Source: Meghimatium bilineatum
Taxonomy: Eukaryota > Mollusca > Gastropoda > Stylommatophora > Philomycidae
Length of the DNA: 64,000 nucleotides
NCBI GenBank assembly: GCA_034231615.1
Contig: CM067311.1
Span: 19,782,173-19,846,172 of the forward strand
Direction: 5' to 3'
Position 1 is the first letter of the stretch. Every line of letters begins with the position of its first letter. Below the pieces are notes generated by a model that worked only from the letters and a program-made list of their open reading frames with translations, had not been told where the DNA came from and searched no databases. The position numbers and the translations under genes are program-made. This document shows positions 19,918-34,270 of this stretch, piece by piece.

Positions 19918-21690
19918 TCACACATTCATTGTAGTGAAGCTTACTACACTAGAATTGAGTGTATTCTGGTCTATTACACATGATTTCGTTGTATTGCAGC
20001 TTAATACGCCAGAACACTGGTGTATTACTCACAAATTAGGTCTCTTGCTGTTTAGAACGTCAAAACTCGGTGTATTATGGCGTATTTCCCACAAATTCAT
20101 TGTACTGAAACTTACTACACTAGAATTGAGTGTATTCTGGCCTGTTACACATGATTTCGTTGTATTGCAGCTTAATACATCAGAACACTGGCGTATTACT
20201 CACAAATTATGTCTCTTGCTGTTTAGAACGTCATAACTCGGTGTATTTTGGCATATTACTCACAAATTCATTGTACTGAAGCTTACTACACTAGAATTGA
20301 GTGTATTCTGGCCTATTACACATGATCTCGTTGTATTGCAGCTTAATACGTCAGAACACTAGCGTATTACTCACAAATTAGGTCTATTGCTGTTTAGTAG
20401 GTTAGATCTCAGTGTATTCTAGCATATTACTCACAAATTGGGTGTTCTGCAGCTTACTACACCAGAAATAGTATTCTGGTTACACGAATTTGATGTGTTG
20501 TAGCTTACTACGTCAGAACTGGCGTATTACACACGAATTTGATGTTTTGCAGTTTAACCTAAGCTCTGCGTGTTCTGGCATATTACTTACAAATTCATTG
20601 TACTGAAGCTTACTGCACTAGAATTGAGTGTATTCTGGCCTATTACACAAGATTTCGTTGTATTGAAGCTTAATACGTCAGAACACTGGCGTATTACTCA
20701 CAAATTAGGTCTCTTGCTGTTTAGAACGTCAAAACTCGGTGTATTCTGGCATATTACTCACAAATTCATTGTACTGAAACTTACTACACCAGAAATGAGT
20801 GAATTCTGGCCTATTACACATGATCTCGTTGTATTGCAGCTTAATACGTAAGAACACTAGCGTATTACTCACAAATTAGGTCTCTTGCTGTTTAGTACGT
20901 AAAAACTCAGTGTATTCTGGCATATTACTCACAAATTCATTGTACTGAAGCGTACTACACTAGAATTGAGTATATTCTGGCGTATTACACATGATTTCGT
21001 TGTATTGCAGCTTAATTCGTTAGAACTGGAGTATTACACACGAATTGGATGTATTGCAGTTTAGTACGCCATAACACTGTGTATTCTGGCAGATTACTCA
21101 CAAATTCATTGTAGTGAAGCTTACTACACTAGAATTGAGTGTATTCTGGTCTATTACACATGATTTCGTTGTATTGCAGCTTAATACGTCAGAACACTGG
21201 TGTATTACTCACAAATTAGGTCTCTTGCTGTTTAGAACGTCAAAACTCGGTGTATTATGGCGTATTACCCACAAATTCATTGTACTGAAGCTTACTACAC
21301 TAGAATTGTGTGTATTCTGGCCTATTACACATGATTTCGTTGTATTGCAGCTTAATACGTCAGAACACTGGCGTATTACTCAGAAATTAGGTCTCTTGCT
21401 GTTTAGAACGTCAAAACTCGGTGTATTCTGGCATATTACTCACAAATTCATTGTACTGAAACTTACTACATTAGAATTGAGTGTATTCTGGCCTGTTACA
21501 CATGATTTCGTTGTATTGCAGCTTAATACATCAGAACACTGGCGTATTACTCACAAATTATGTCTCTTGCTGTTTAGAACGTCATAACTCGGTGTATTTT
21601 GGCATATTACTCACAAATTCATTGTACTGAAGCTTACTACACTAGAATTGAGTGTATTCTGGCCTATTACACATGATCTCGTTGTATTGC
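19918..21690 (+). repeat. 2,206 bp higher-order repeat, copy 4, shortened
   Basis: Follows copies 1-3 but lacks 342 bases, exactly two 171 bp trimers, after about 21405. The open frame that spans 816 bases in copies 1-3 is 474 here. It diverges after about 21690. The in-register loss is the signature of unequal exchange between trimers. Confidence 0.85.
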
Positions 21691-22180
21691 AGCTTAATAC
21701 GTCAGAACACTAGCGTATTACACACAAATTAGGTCTATTGCTGTTTAGTAGGTTAGATCTCAGTGTATTCTAGCATATTACTCACAAATTGGGTGTTCTG
21801 CAGCTTACTACACCAGAAATTGTATTCTGGAGACACGAATTGGGTGTATTGCAGTTTAGTACGCCAAAACTCGGTGTATTCAGGTATATTATTCAAAAAT
21901 TCAATGTGCTGAAGCTTACTACACCTGAAATTGTATTCTTGACACACGAGTTTGGTGTATTGTAGCTTACTACATCAGAACTGGCGTATTACACACGAAT
22001 TGGGTGTATTGCAGTTTAGTACACCAAAACTATGTATTACTCACAAAGTAGGTCTATTGCTGTTTAGAACGTCATAACTCGGTGTATTTTGGTATATTAC
22101 TCACAAATTCATTGTACTGAAGCTTACTACACTAGAATTGAGTCTATTTTGGCCTATTACATATGATGTCCTTGTATTGC

Positions 22181-24540
22181 AGCTTAATACGTCAGAACAC
22201 TGGTGTATTACTCACAAATTAGGTCTCTTGGTGTTTAGAACGTCAAAAATCGGTGTATTCTGGCATATTACTCACAAATTCATTGTACTGAAACTTACTA
22301 CACCAGAAATAGTATTCTTGTTACACGAATTTGATGTGTTGTAGCTTACTACGTCAGAACTGGCGTATTACACACGAATTTGATGTTTTGCAGTTTAACA
22401 TAAGCTCTGCGTATTCTGGCATATTACTTACAAATTCATTGTACTGAAGCTTACTACACTAGAATTGAGTGTATTCTGGCGTATTACAAATGATTTCGTT
22501 GTATTGCAGCTTAATTCCTTAGAACTGGAGTATTACACACGAATTGGATGTATTGCAGTTTAGTACGCCATAACACTGTGTATTCTGGCAGATTACTCAC
22601 AAATTCATTGTAGTGAAGCTTACTACACTAGAATTGAGTGTATTCTGGTCTATTACACATGATTTCGTTGTATTGCAGCTTAATACGTCAGAACACTGGT
22701 GTATTACTCACAAATTAGGTCTCTTGCTGTTTAGAACGTCAAAACTCAGTGTATTATGGCGTATTACCCACAAATTCATTGTACTGAAACTTACTACACT
22801 ACAATTGTGTGTATTCTGGCCTATTACACATGATTTCGTTGTATTGCAGCTTAATACGTCAGAACACTGGTGTATTTCTCACAAATTAGGTCTCTTGCTG
22901 TTTAGTACGTCAAAACTCTATGTATTCTGGCATATTACTCACAAATTCATTGTACTGGAACTTACTACACTGGAATTGAGTGAATTCTGGCCTATTACAC
23001 ATGCTTTAGTTGTATTGCAGCTTACTACGTCAGAACACTGGCGTATTACTCAGAAATTTGGTCTCTTGCTGTTTAGAACGTCAAAACTCGGTGTATTCTG
23101 GCATATTACTCACAAATTCATTGTACTGAAACTTACTACACTAGAATTGAGTGTATTCTGGCCTGTTACACATGATTTCGTTGTATTGCAGCTTAATACA
23201 TCAGAACACTGGCGTATTACTCACAAATTATGTCTCTTGCTGTTTAGAACGTCATAACTCGGTGTATTTTGGCATATTACTAACAAATTCATTGTACTGA
23301 AGCTTACTACACTAGAATTGAGTGTATTCTGGCCTATTACACATGATCTCGTTGTATTGCAGCTTAATACGTCAGAACACTGGTGTATTACTCACAAATT
23401 ATGTCTCTTGGTGTTTAGAACGTCAAAAATCGGTGTATTCTGGCATATTACTCACAAATTCATTGTACTGAAACTTACTACACCAGAAATAGTATTCTTG
23501 TTACACGAATTTGATGTGTTGTAGCTTACTACGTCAGAACTGGCGTATTACACACGAATTTGATGTTTTGCAGTTTAACATAAGCTCTGCGTATTCTGGC
23601 ATATTACTTACAAATTCATTGTACTGAAGCTTACTACACTAGAATTGAGTGTATTCTGGCGTATTACAAATGATTTCGTTGTATTGCAGCTTAATTCCTT
23701 AGAACTGGAGTATTACACACGAATTGGATGTATTGCAGTTTAGTACGCCATAACACTGTGTATTCTGGCAGATTACTCACAAATTCATTGTAGTGAAGCT
23801 TACTACACTAGAATTGAGTGTATTCTGGTCTATTACACATGATTTCGTTGTATTGCAGCTTAATACGTCAGAACACTGGTGTATTACTCACAAATTAGGT
23901 CTCTTGCTGTTTAGAACGTCAAAACTCAGTGTATTATGGCGTATTACCCACAAATTCATTGTACTGAAACTTACTACACTACAATTGTGTGTATTCTGGC
24001 CTATTACACATGATTTCGTTGTATTGCAGCTTAATACGTCAGAACACTGGTGTATTTCTCACAAATTAGGTCTCTTGCTGTTTAGTACGTCAAAACTCTA
24101 TGTATTCTGGCATATTACTCACAAATTCATTGTACTGGAACTTACTACACTAGAATTGAGTGAATTCTGGCCTATTACACATGCTTTAGTTGTATTGCAG
24201 CTTACTACGTCAGAACACTGGCGTATTACTCAGAAATTTGGTCTCTTGCTGTTTAGAACGTCAAAACTCGGTGTATTCTGGCATATTACTCACAAATTCA
24301 TTGTACTGAAACTTACTACACTAGAATTGAGTGTATTCTGGCCTGTTACACATGATTTCGTTGTATTGCAGCTTAATACATCAGAACACTGGCGTATTAC
24401 TCACAAATTATGTCTCTTGCTGTTTAGAACGTCATAACTCGGTGTATTTTGGCATATTACTAACAAATTCATTGTACTGAAGCTTACTACACTAGAATTG
24501 AGTGTATTCTGGCCTATTACACATGATCTCGTTGTATTGC
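22181..24540 (+). repeat. 1,180 bp tandem duplication (two copies)
   Basis: Positions 22181-23360 and 23361-24540 match at an offset of 1,180 bases. They share private variants such as CTTAATTCCTTAGAACTGG and the GTGTATTACAAATGATTTCG type monomer. Copies differ by single bases, for example TACACTGGAATTG at 22965 against TACACTAGAATTG. Confidence 0.85.
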
Positions 24541-24799
24541 AGCTTAATACGTCAGAACACTAGCGTATTACTCACAAATTAGGTCTATTGATGTTTAGTA
24601 GGTTAGATCTCAGTGTATTCTAGCATATTACTCACAAATTGGGTGTTCTGCAGCTTACTACACCAGAAATAGTATTCTGGTTACACGAATTTGATGTGTT
24701 TTAGCTTACTACGTCAGAACTGGCGTATTACACACGAATTTGATGTTTTGCAGTTTAACCTAAGCTCTGCGTGTTCTGGCATATTACTTACAAATTCAT

Positions 24800-25490
24800 T
24801 GTACTGAAGCTTACTGCACTAGAATTGAGTGTATTCTGGCCTATTACACAAGATTTCGTTGTATTGAAGTTTAATACGTCAGAACACTGGCGTATTACTC
24901 ACAAATTAGGTCTCTTGCTGTTTAGAACGTCAAAACTCAGTGTATTCTGGCATATTACTCACAAATTCATTGTTCTGAAACTTACTACACCAGAAATGAG
25001 TGAATTCTGGCCTATTACACATGATCTCGTTGTATTGCAGCTTAATACGTAAGAACACTAGCGTATTACTCACAAATTAGGTCTCTTGCTGTTTAGTACG
25101 TAAAAACTCAGTGTATTCTCGCATATTACTCACAAATTCATTGTACTGAAGCTTACTGCACTAGAATTGAGTGTATTCTGGCCTATTACACAAGATTTCG
25201 TTGTATTGAAGCTTAATACGTCAGAACACTGGCGTATTACTCACAAATTAGGTATCTTGCTGTTTAGAACGTCAAAACTCGGTGTATTCTGGCATATTAC
25301 TCACAAATTCATTGTACTGAAACTTACTACACCAGAAATGAGTGAATTCTGGCCTATTACACATGATCTCGTTGTATTGCAGCTTAATACGTAAGAACAC
25401 TAGCGTATTACTCACAAATTAGGTCTCTTGCTGTTTAGTACGTAAAAACTCAGTGTATTCTGGCATATTACTCACAAATTCATTGTACTG
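24800..25490 (+). repeat. 342 bp tandem duplication (two trimers)
   Basis: The segment around 24825-25052 recurs at 25167-25394, offset 342, exactly two 171 bp trimers. Only a few substitutions separate the copies, including GAAGTTTAATACG against GAAGCTTAATACG. Confidence 0.8.
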
Positions 25491-25771
25491 AAGCGTACTA
25501 CACTAGAATTGAGTATATTCTGGCGTATTACACATGATTTCGTTGTATTGCAGCTTAATTCGTTAGAACTGGAGTATTACACACGAATTGGATGTATTGC
25601 AGTTTAGTACGCCATAACACTGTGTATTCTGGCAGATTACTCACAAATTCATTGTAGTGAAGCTTACTACACTAGAATTGAGTGTATTCTGGTCTATTAC
25701 ACATGATTTCGTTGTATTGCAGCTTAATACGTCAGAACACTGGCGTATTACTCAGAAATTAGGTCTCTTGC

Positions 25772-27377
25772 TGTTTAGAACGTCAAAACTCGGTGTATTC
25801 TGGCATATTACTCACAAATTCATTGTACTGAAACTTACTACATTAGAATTGAGTGTATTCTGGCCTGTTACACATGATTTCGTTGTATTGCAGCTTAATA
25901 CATCAGAACACTGGCGTATTACTCACAAATTATGTCTCTTGCTGTTTAGAACGTCATAACTCGGTGTATTTTAGCATATTACTCACAAATTCATTGTACT
26001 GAAGCTTACTACACTAGAATTGAGTGTATTCTGGCCTATTACACATGATCTCGTTGTATTGCAGCTTAATACGTCAGAACACTAGCGTATTACACACAAA
26101 TTAGGTCTATTGCTGTTTAGTAGGTTAGATCTCAGTGTATTCTAGCATATTACTCACAAATTGGGTGTTCTGCAGCTTACTACACCAGAAATTGTATTCT
26201 GGAGACACGAATTGGGTGTATTGCAGTTTAGTACGCCAAAACTCGGTGTATTCAGGTATATTATTCAAAAATTCAATGTGCTGAAGCTTACTACACCTGA
26301 AATTGTATTCTTGACACACGAGTTTGGTGTATTGTAGCTTACTACATCAGAACTGGCGTATTACACACGAATTGGGTGTATTGCAGTTTAGTACACCAAA
26401 ACTATGTATTACTCACAAAGTAGGTCTATTGCTGTTTAGAACGTCATAACTCGGTGTATTTTGGTATATTACTCACAAATTCATTGTACTGAAGCTTACT
26501 ACACTAGAATTGAGTCTATTTTGGCCTATTACATATGATGTCCTTGTATTGCAGCTTAATACGTCAGAACACTGGTGTATTACTCACAAATTAGGTCTCT
26601 TGGTGTTTAGAACGTCAAAAATCGGTGTATTCTGGCATATTACTCACAAATTCATTGTACTGAAACTTACTACACCAGAAATAGTATTCTTGTTACACGA
26701 ATTTGATGTGTTGTAGCTTACTACGTCAGAACTGGCGTATTACACACGAATTTGATGTTTTGCAGTTTAACATAAGCTCTGCGTATTCTGGCATATTACT
26801 TACAAATTCATTGTACTGAAGCTTACTACACTAGAATTGAGTGTATTCTGGCGTATTACAAATGATTTCGTTGTATTGCAGCTTAATTCCTTAGAACTGG
26901 AGTATTACACACGAATTGGATGTATTGCAGTTTAGTACGCCATAACACTGTGTATTCTGGCAGATTACTCACAAATTCATTGTAGTGAAGCTTACTACAC
27001 TAGAATTGAGTGTATTCTGGTCTATTACACATGATTTCGTTGTATTGCAGCTTAATACGTCAGAACACTGGTGTATTACTCACAAATTAGGTCTCTTGCT
27101 GTTTAGAACGTCAAAACTCAGTGTATTATGGCGTATTACCCACAAATTCATTGTACTGAAACTTACTACACTACAATTGTGTGTATTCTGGCCTATTACA
27201 CATGATTTCGTTGTATTGCAGCTTAATACGTCAGAACACTGGTGTATTTCTCACAAATTAGGTCTCTTGCTGTTTAGTACGTCAAAACTCTATGTATTCT
27301 GGCATATTACTCACAAATTCATTGTACTGGAACTTACTACACTAGAATTGAGTGAATTCTGGCCTATTACACATGCT
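25772..27377 (+). repeat. Distant copy of 21400-23005 (offset 4,372)
   Basis: About 1.6 kb here reproduces 21400-23005, including the otherwise rare diverged patch GGAGACACGAATTGGGTGTA and the shortened monomer with CCAAAACTATGTATTACTC. Because this patch is unusual, the shared copy shows block duplication rather than parallel change. Confidence 0.83.
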
Positions 27378-27951
27378 TTCGTTGTATTGCAGATTAATAC
27401 GTAAGAACACTCGCTTATTTCTCACAAATTAGGTCTCTTGCTGTTTAGTATGTCAAATCTCAGTGTATTCTGGCATATTACTCACAAATTCATTGTACTG
27501 AAGCGTACTACACTAGAATTGAGTGTATTCTTGCATATTACACATGATTTCGTTGTATTGCAGCTTAATACGTCAGAACACTGGCGTATTACTCAGAAAT
27601 TAGGTCTCTTGCTGTTTAGAACGTCAAAACTCCTCGGTGTATTCTGGCATATTACTCACAAATTCATTGTACTGAAACTTACTACACTAGAATTGAGTGT
27701 ATTCTGGCCTGTTACACATGATTTCGTTGTATTGCAGCTTAATACATCAGAACACTGGCGTATTACTCACAAATTATGTCTCTTGCTGTTTAGAACGTCA
27801 TAACTCGGTGTATTTTGGCATATTACTCACAAATTCATTGTACTGAAGCTTACAACACTAGAATTGAGTGTATTCTGGCATATTACATATGACTTCGTTG
27901 TTTTGCAGCTTAATACGTAAGAACACTGGCGTATTACACACAAATTAGGTC

Positions 27952-29968
27952 TTGCTGTTTAGTACGTCAAAACTCAGTGTTCTGTGGAATATTACTCACA
28001 AATTGGGTGTACTGCAGCTTACTACACCAGAATTTGTAGTCTGGACACACGCATTTGGTGTATTCCAGCTTACTACGTTAGAACTCGGAGTTTTCTGGCA
28101 TATTACTCACAAATTCATTGTACTGCAGCTTACTACACCAGAATTTGTAGTCTGGACACACGCATTTGGTGTATTCTAGCTTACTACGTTAGAACTCGGA
28201 GTTTTCTGGCATATTACTCACAATTTCATTGTACTGAAGCTTACAACACTAGAATTGAGTGTATTCTGGCATATTACACATGACTTCGTTGTTTTACAGC
28301 TTAATACGTAAGAACACTGGCGTATTGCACACAAATTAGGTCTCTTGCTGTTTAGTACGTCAAAACTCAGTGTTCTGTGGAATATTACTCACAAATTGGG
28401 TGTACTGCAGCTTACTACACCAGAATTTGTAGTCTGGACACACGCATTTGGTGTATTCCAGCTTACTACGTTAGAACTCGGTGTTTTCTGGCATATTACT
28501 GACAAATTCATTGTACTGAAGCTTACAACACTAGAATTGATTGTATTCTGGCCTATTACACATGACTTCGTTGTTTTGCAGCTTGATACGTAAGAACACT
28601 GGCGTATTGCACACAAATTAGGTCTCTTGCTGTTTGGTACGTCAAAACTCAGTGTTCTGTGGAATATTACTCACAAATTGGGTGTACTGCAGCTTACTAC
28701 ACCAGAATTTGTAGTCTGGACACACGCATTTGGTGTATTCCAGCTTACTACGTTAGAACTCGGAGTTTTCTGGCATATTACTCACAAATTCATTGTACTG
28801 CAGCTTACTACACCAGAATTTGTAGTCTGGACACACGCATTTGGTGTATTCTAGCTTACTACGTTAGAACTCGGAGTTTTATGGCATATTACTCACAATT
28901 TCATTGTACTGAAGCTTACTACACTAGAATTGAGTGTATTCTGGCCTATTATACATGATTCTGTTGTATTGCAGCATAATACGTCAGAATACTGGCGTAT
29001 TACACACAAATTAGGTCTTGCTGTTTAGTATGTCAAAAGTCAGTGTTCTATGGCATTACTCACAAATTGGGTGTACTGCAGCTTACTACACCAGAATTTG
29101 TAGTCTGGACACACGCATTTGGTGTATTCCAGCTTACTACGTTAGAACTCGGTGTTTTCTGGCATATTACTGACAAATTCATTGTACTGAAGCTTACAAC
29201 ACTAGAATTGATTGTATTCTGGCCTATTACACATGACTTCGTTGTTTTGCAGCTTGATACGTAAGAACACTGGCGTATTGCACACAAATTAGGTCTCTTG
29301 CTGTTTGGTACGTCAAAACTCAGTGTTCTGTGGAATATTACTCACAAATTGGGTGTACTGCAGCTTACTACACCAGAATTTGTAGTCTGGACACACGCAT
29401 TTGGTGTATTCCAGCTTACTACGTTAGAACTCGGAGTTTTCTGGCATATTACTCACAAATTCATTGTACTGCAGCTTACTACACCAGAATTTGTAGTCTG
29501 GACACACGCATTTGGTGTATTCTAGCTTACTACGTTAGAACTCGGAGTTTTCTGGCATATTACTCACAATTTCATTGTACTGAAGCTTACTACACTAGAA
29601 TTGAGTGTATTCTGGCCTATTATACATGATTCTGTTGTATTGCAGCATAATGCGTCAGAATACTGGCGTATTACACACAAATTAGGTCTTGCTGTTTAGT
29701 ATGTCAAAAGTCAGTGTTCTATGGCATTACTCACAAATTGGGTGTACTGCAGCTTACTACACCAGAATTTGTAGTCTGGACACACGCATTTGGTGTATTC
29801 AAGCTTAATACGTAAGAACACTGTCGTATTGCACACAAATTAGGTCTCTTGCTGTTTAGTACGTCAAAACTTAGTGTTCTGTGGAATATTACTCACAAAT
29901 TGGTGTACTGCAGCTTACTACACCAGAATTTGTAGTCTGGACACACGCATTTGGTGTATTCCAGCTTA
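27952..29968 (+). repeat. About 673 bp higher-order repeat (three copies)
   Basis: Blocks starting at 27952, 28627 and 29298 (spacings 675 and 671) each contain a two-dimer block followed by a one-dimer block. Copies 2 and 3 share CTGTTTGGTACGTC, whereas copy 1 has CTGTTTAGTACGTC. Confidence 0.75.
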
Positions 29969-30459
29969 CTACGTTAGAACTCGGTGTTTTCTGGCATATT
30001 ACTCACAAATTCATTGTACTGAAGCTTACTACACTAGAATTGAGTGTATTCTGGCCTATTATACATGATTCTGTTGTATTGCAGCATAATACGTCAGAAT
30101 ACTGGCGTATTACACACAAATTAGGTCTTGCTGTTTAGTACGTCAAAACTCAGTGTTCTATGGCATATTACTCACAAATTGGGTGTACTGCAGCTTACTA
30201 CACCAGAATTTGTAGTCTGGACACACGCATTTGGTGTATTCAAGCTTAATACGTTAGAACTCGGTGTTTTCTGGCATATTACTCACAAATTGGGTGTACT
30301 GCAGCTTACTACACCAGAATGTGTAGTCTGGACACACGCAATTGGTGTATTCCAGCTTACTACGTTAGAACTCGGTGTTTTCTGGCATATTACTCACAAA
30401 TTCATTGTACTGAAGCTTACAACACTAGAATTGAGTGTATTCTGGCATATTACACATGA

Positions 30460-33400
30460 CTTCGTTGTTTTGCAGCTTAATACGTAAGAACACTGGCGTA
30501 TTGCACACAAATTAGGTCTCTTGCTGTTTAGTACGTCAAAACTCAGTGTTCTGTGGAATATTACTCACAAATTGGGTGTACTGCAGCTTACTACACCAGA
30601 ATTTGTAGTCTGGACACACGCATTTGGTATATTCCAGCTTACTACGTTAGAACTCGGTGTTTTCTGGCATATTACTGACAAATTCATTGTACTGAAGCTT
30701 ACTACACTAGAATTGATTGTATTCTGGCCTATTACACATGACTTCGTTGTTTTGCAGATTGATACGTAAGAACACTGGCGTATTACACACAAATTAGGTC
30801 TTGCTGTTTAGTATGTCAAAAGTCAGTGTTCTATGGCATATTACTCACAAATTGGGTGTACTGCAGCTTACTACACCAGAATTTGTAGTCTGGACACACG
30901 CATTTGGTGTATTCAAGCTTAATACGTTAGAACTCGGTGTTTTCTGGCATATTACTCACAAATTGGGTGTACTGCAGCTTACTACACCAGAATTTGTAGT
31001 CTGGACACACGCAATTGGTGTATTCCAGCTTACTACGTTAGAACTCGGTGTTTTCTGGCATATTACTGACAAATTGATTGTACTGAAGCTTACACTAGAA
31101 TTGATTGTATTCTGGCCTATTACACATGACTTCGTTGTTTTGCAGCTTGATACGTAAGAACACTGGCGTATTGCACACAAATTAGGTCTCTTGCTGTTTG
31201 GTATGTCAAAACTCAGTGTTCTGTGGAATATTACTCACAAATTAGGTGTACTGCAGCTTACTACACCAGAATTTGTAGTCTGGACACACGCATTTGGTGT
31301 ATTCCAGCTTACTACGTTAGAACTCGGTGTTTTCTGGCATATTACTCACAAATTGGGTGTACTGCAGCTTACTACACCAGAATTTGTAGTCTGGACACAC
31401 GCAATTGGTGTATTCCAGCTTACTACGTTAGAACTCGGTGTTTTCTGGCATATTACTCACAAATTCATTGTACTGAAGCTTACAACACTAGAATTGAGTG
31501 TATTCTGGCATATTACACATGACTTCGTTGTTTTGCAGCTTAATACGTAAGAACACTGGCGTATTGCACACAAATTAGGTCTCTTGCTGTTTAGTACGTC
31601 AAAACTCAGTGTTCTGTGGAATATTACTCACAAATTGGGTGTACTGCAGCTTACTACACCAGAATTTGTAGTCTGGACACACGCATTTGGTGTATTCCAG
31701 CTTACTACGTTAGAACTCGGTGTTTTCTGGCATATTACTCACAAATTGGGTGTACTGCAGCTTACTACACCAGAATTTGTAGTCTGGACACACGCATTTG
31801 GTGTATTCCAGCTTACTACGTTAGAACTCGGTGTTTTCTGGCATATTACTCACAAATTCATTGTACTGAAGCTTACTACACTAGAATTGAGTGTATTCTG
31901 GCCTATTATACATGATTCTGTTGTATTGCAGCATAATACGTCAGAATACTGGCGTATTACACACAAATTAGGTCTTGCTGTTTAGTACGTCAAAACTCAG
32001 TGTTCTATGGCATATTACTCACAAATTGGGTGTACTGCAGCTTACTACACCAGAATTTGTAGTCTGGACACACGCATTTGGTGTATTCAAGCTTAATACG
32101 TAAGAACACTGGCGTATTGCACACAAATTAGGTCTCTTGCTGTTTAGTACGTCAAAACTTAGTGTTCTGTGGAATATTACTCACAAATTGGTGTACTGCA
32201 GCTTACTACACCAGAATTTGTAGTCTGGACACACGCATTTGGTGTATTCCAGCTTACTACGTTAGAACTCGGTGTTTTCTGGCATATTACTGACAAATTC
32301 ATTGTACTGAAGCTTACTACACTAGAATTGATTGTATTCTGGCCTATTACACATGACTTCGTTGTTTTGCAGATTGATACGTAAGAACACTGGCGTATTA
32401 CACACAAATTAGGTCTTGCTGTTTATTATGTCAAAAGTCAGTGTTCTATGGCATATTACTCACAAATTGGATGTACTGCAGCTTACTACACCAGAATTTG
32501 TAGTCTGGACACACGCATTTGGTGTATTCACGCTTAATACGTTAGAACTCGGTGTTTTCTGGCATATTACTCACAAATTCATTGTACTGAAGCTTACAAC
32601 ACTAGAATTGAGTGTATTCTGGCATATTACACATGACTTCGTTGTTTTGCAGCTTAATACGTAAGAACACTGGCGTATTGCACACAAATTAGGTCTCTTG
32701 CTGTTTAGTACGTCAAAACTCAGTGTTCTGTGGAATATTACTCACAAATTGGGTGTACTGCAGCTTACTACACCAGAATTTGTAGTCTGGACACACGCAT
32801 TTGGTGTATTCCAGCTTACTACGTTAGAACTCGGTGTTTTCTGGCATATTACTGACAAATTCATTGTACTGAAGCTTACTACACTAGAATTGATTGTATT
32901 CTGGCCTATTACACATGACTTCGTTGTTTTGCAGATTGATACGTAAGAACACTGGCGTATTACACACAAATTAGGTCTTGCTGTTTAGTATGTCAAAAGT
33001 CAGTGTTCTATGGCATATTACTCACAAATTGGGTGTACTGCAGCTTACTACACCAGAATTTGCAGTCTGGACACACGTATTTGGTGTATTCAAGCTTAAT
33101 ACGTTAGAACTCGGTGTTTTCTGGCATATTACTCACAAATTGGGTGTACTGCAGCTTACTACACCAGAATTTGTAGTCTGGACACACGCAATTGGTGTAT
33201 TCCAGCTTACTACGTTAGAACTCGGTGTTTTCTGGCATATTACTGACAAGTTGATTGTACTGAAGCTTACACTAGAATTGATTGTATTCTGGCCTATTAC
33301 ACATGACTTCGTTGTTTTGCAGCTTGATACGTAAGAACACTGGCGTATTGCACACAAATTAGGTCTCTTGCTGTTTGGTACGTCAAAACTCAGTGTTCTG

Positions 33401-34270
33401 TGGAATATTACTCACAAATTAGGTGTACTGCAGCTTACTACACCAGAATTTGTAGTCTGGACACACGCATTTGGTGTATTCCAGCTTACTACGTTAGAAC
33501 TCGGTGTTTTCTGGCATATTACTCACAAATTGGGTGTACTGCAGCTTACTACACCAGAATTTGTAGTCTGGACACACGCAATTGGTGTATTCCAGCTTAC
33601 TACGTAAGAACTCGGTGTTTTCTGGCATATTACTCACAAATTCATTGTACTGAAGCTTACAACACTAGAATTGAGTGTATTCTGGCATATTACACATGAC
33701 TTCGTTGTTTTGCAGCTTAATACGTAAGAACACTGGCGTATTGCACATAAATTAGGTCTCTTGCTGTTTAGTACGTCAAAACTCAGTGTTCTGTGGAATA
33801 TTACTCACAAATTGGGTGTACTGCAGCTTACTACACCAGAATTTGTAGTCTGGACACACGCATTTGGTGTATTCCAGCTTACTACGTTAGAACTCGGTGT
33901 TTTCTGGCATATTACTCACAAATTGGGTGTACTGCAGCTTACTACACCAGAATTTGTAGTCTGGACACACGCATTTGGTGTATTCCAGCTTACTACGTAA
34001 GAACTCGGTGTTTTCTGGCATATTACTCACAAATTCATTTTACTGAAGCTTACTACACTAGAATTGAGTGTATTCTGGCCTATTATACATGATTCTGTTG
34101 TATTGCAGCATAATACGTCAGAATACTGGCGTATTACACACAAATTAGGTCTTGCTGTTTAGTACGTCAAAACTCAGTGTTCTATGGCATATTACTCACA
34201 AATTGGGTGTACTGCAGCTTACTACACCAGAATTTGTAGTCTGGACACACGCATTTGGTGTATTCAAGCT
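30460..34270 (+). repeat. Duplicated 1.6 kb segment (offset 2,177)
   Basis: Blocks at 30521, 30801, 31191, 31584 and 31975 recur at 32698, 32978, 33368, 33761 and 34152, each at an offset of 2,177. The second copy has single-base changes, such as TACGTAAGAACTCGG near 33601 and 33995, which put stops into the otherwise open frame. Confidence 0.8.

Larger units (their letters stand above)
13300..27949 (+). repeat. Satellite zone 1: 171 bp trimer (60+60+51)
   Basis: The unit has three monomers. The first contains GGCATATTACTCACAAATTC, the second CACATGATTTCGTTGTATTG, and the third is shorter and contains TTAGGTCTCTTGCTGTTTAG. Together they make 171 bases, or 57 codons, so one frame stays open through several trimers (up to 271 codons, for example 14496-15311). 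Within the zone larger blocks repeat at offsets of 2,206, 1,180, 342 and 4,372 bases. Confidence 0.93.

Noticed and set aside
13300..27949. Alpha satellite, on the basis of the 171 bp length
   Set aside because: The sequence has no recognisable similarity to alpha satellite and the unit is an internal trimer of 51-60 bp monomers. The equal length is a coincidence or reflects nucleosome-size constraint.
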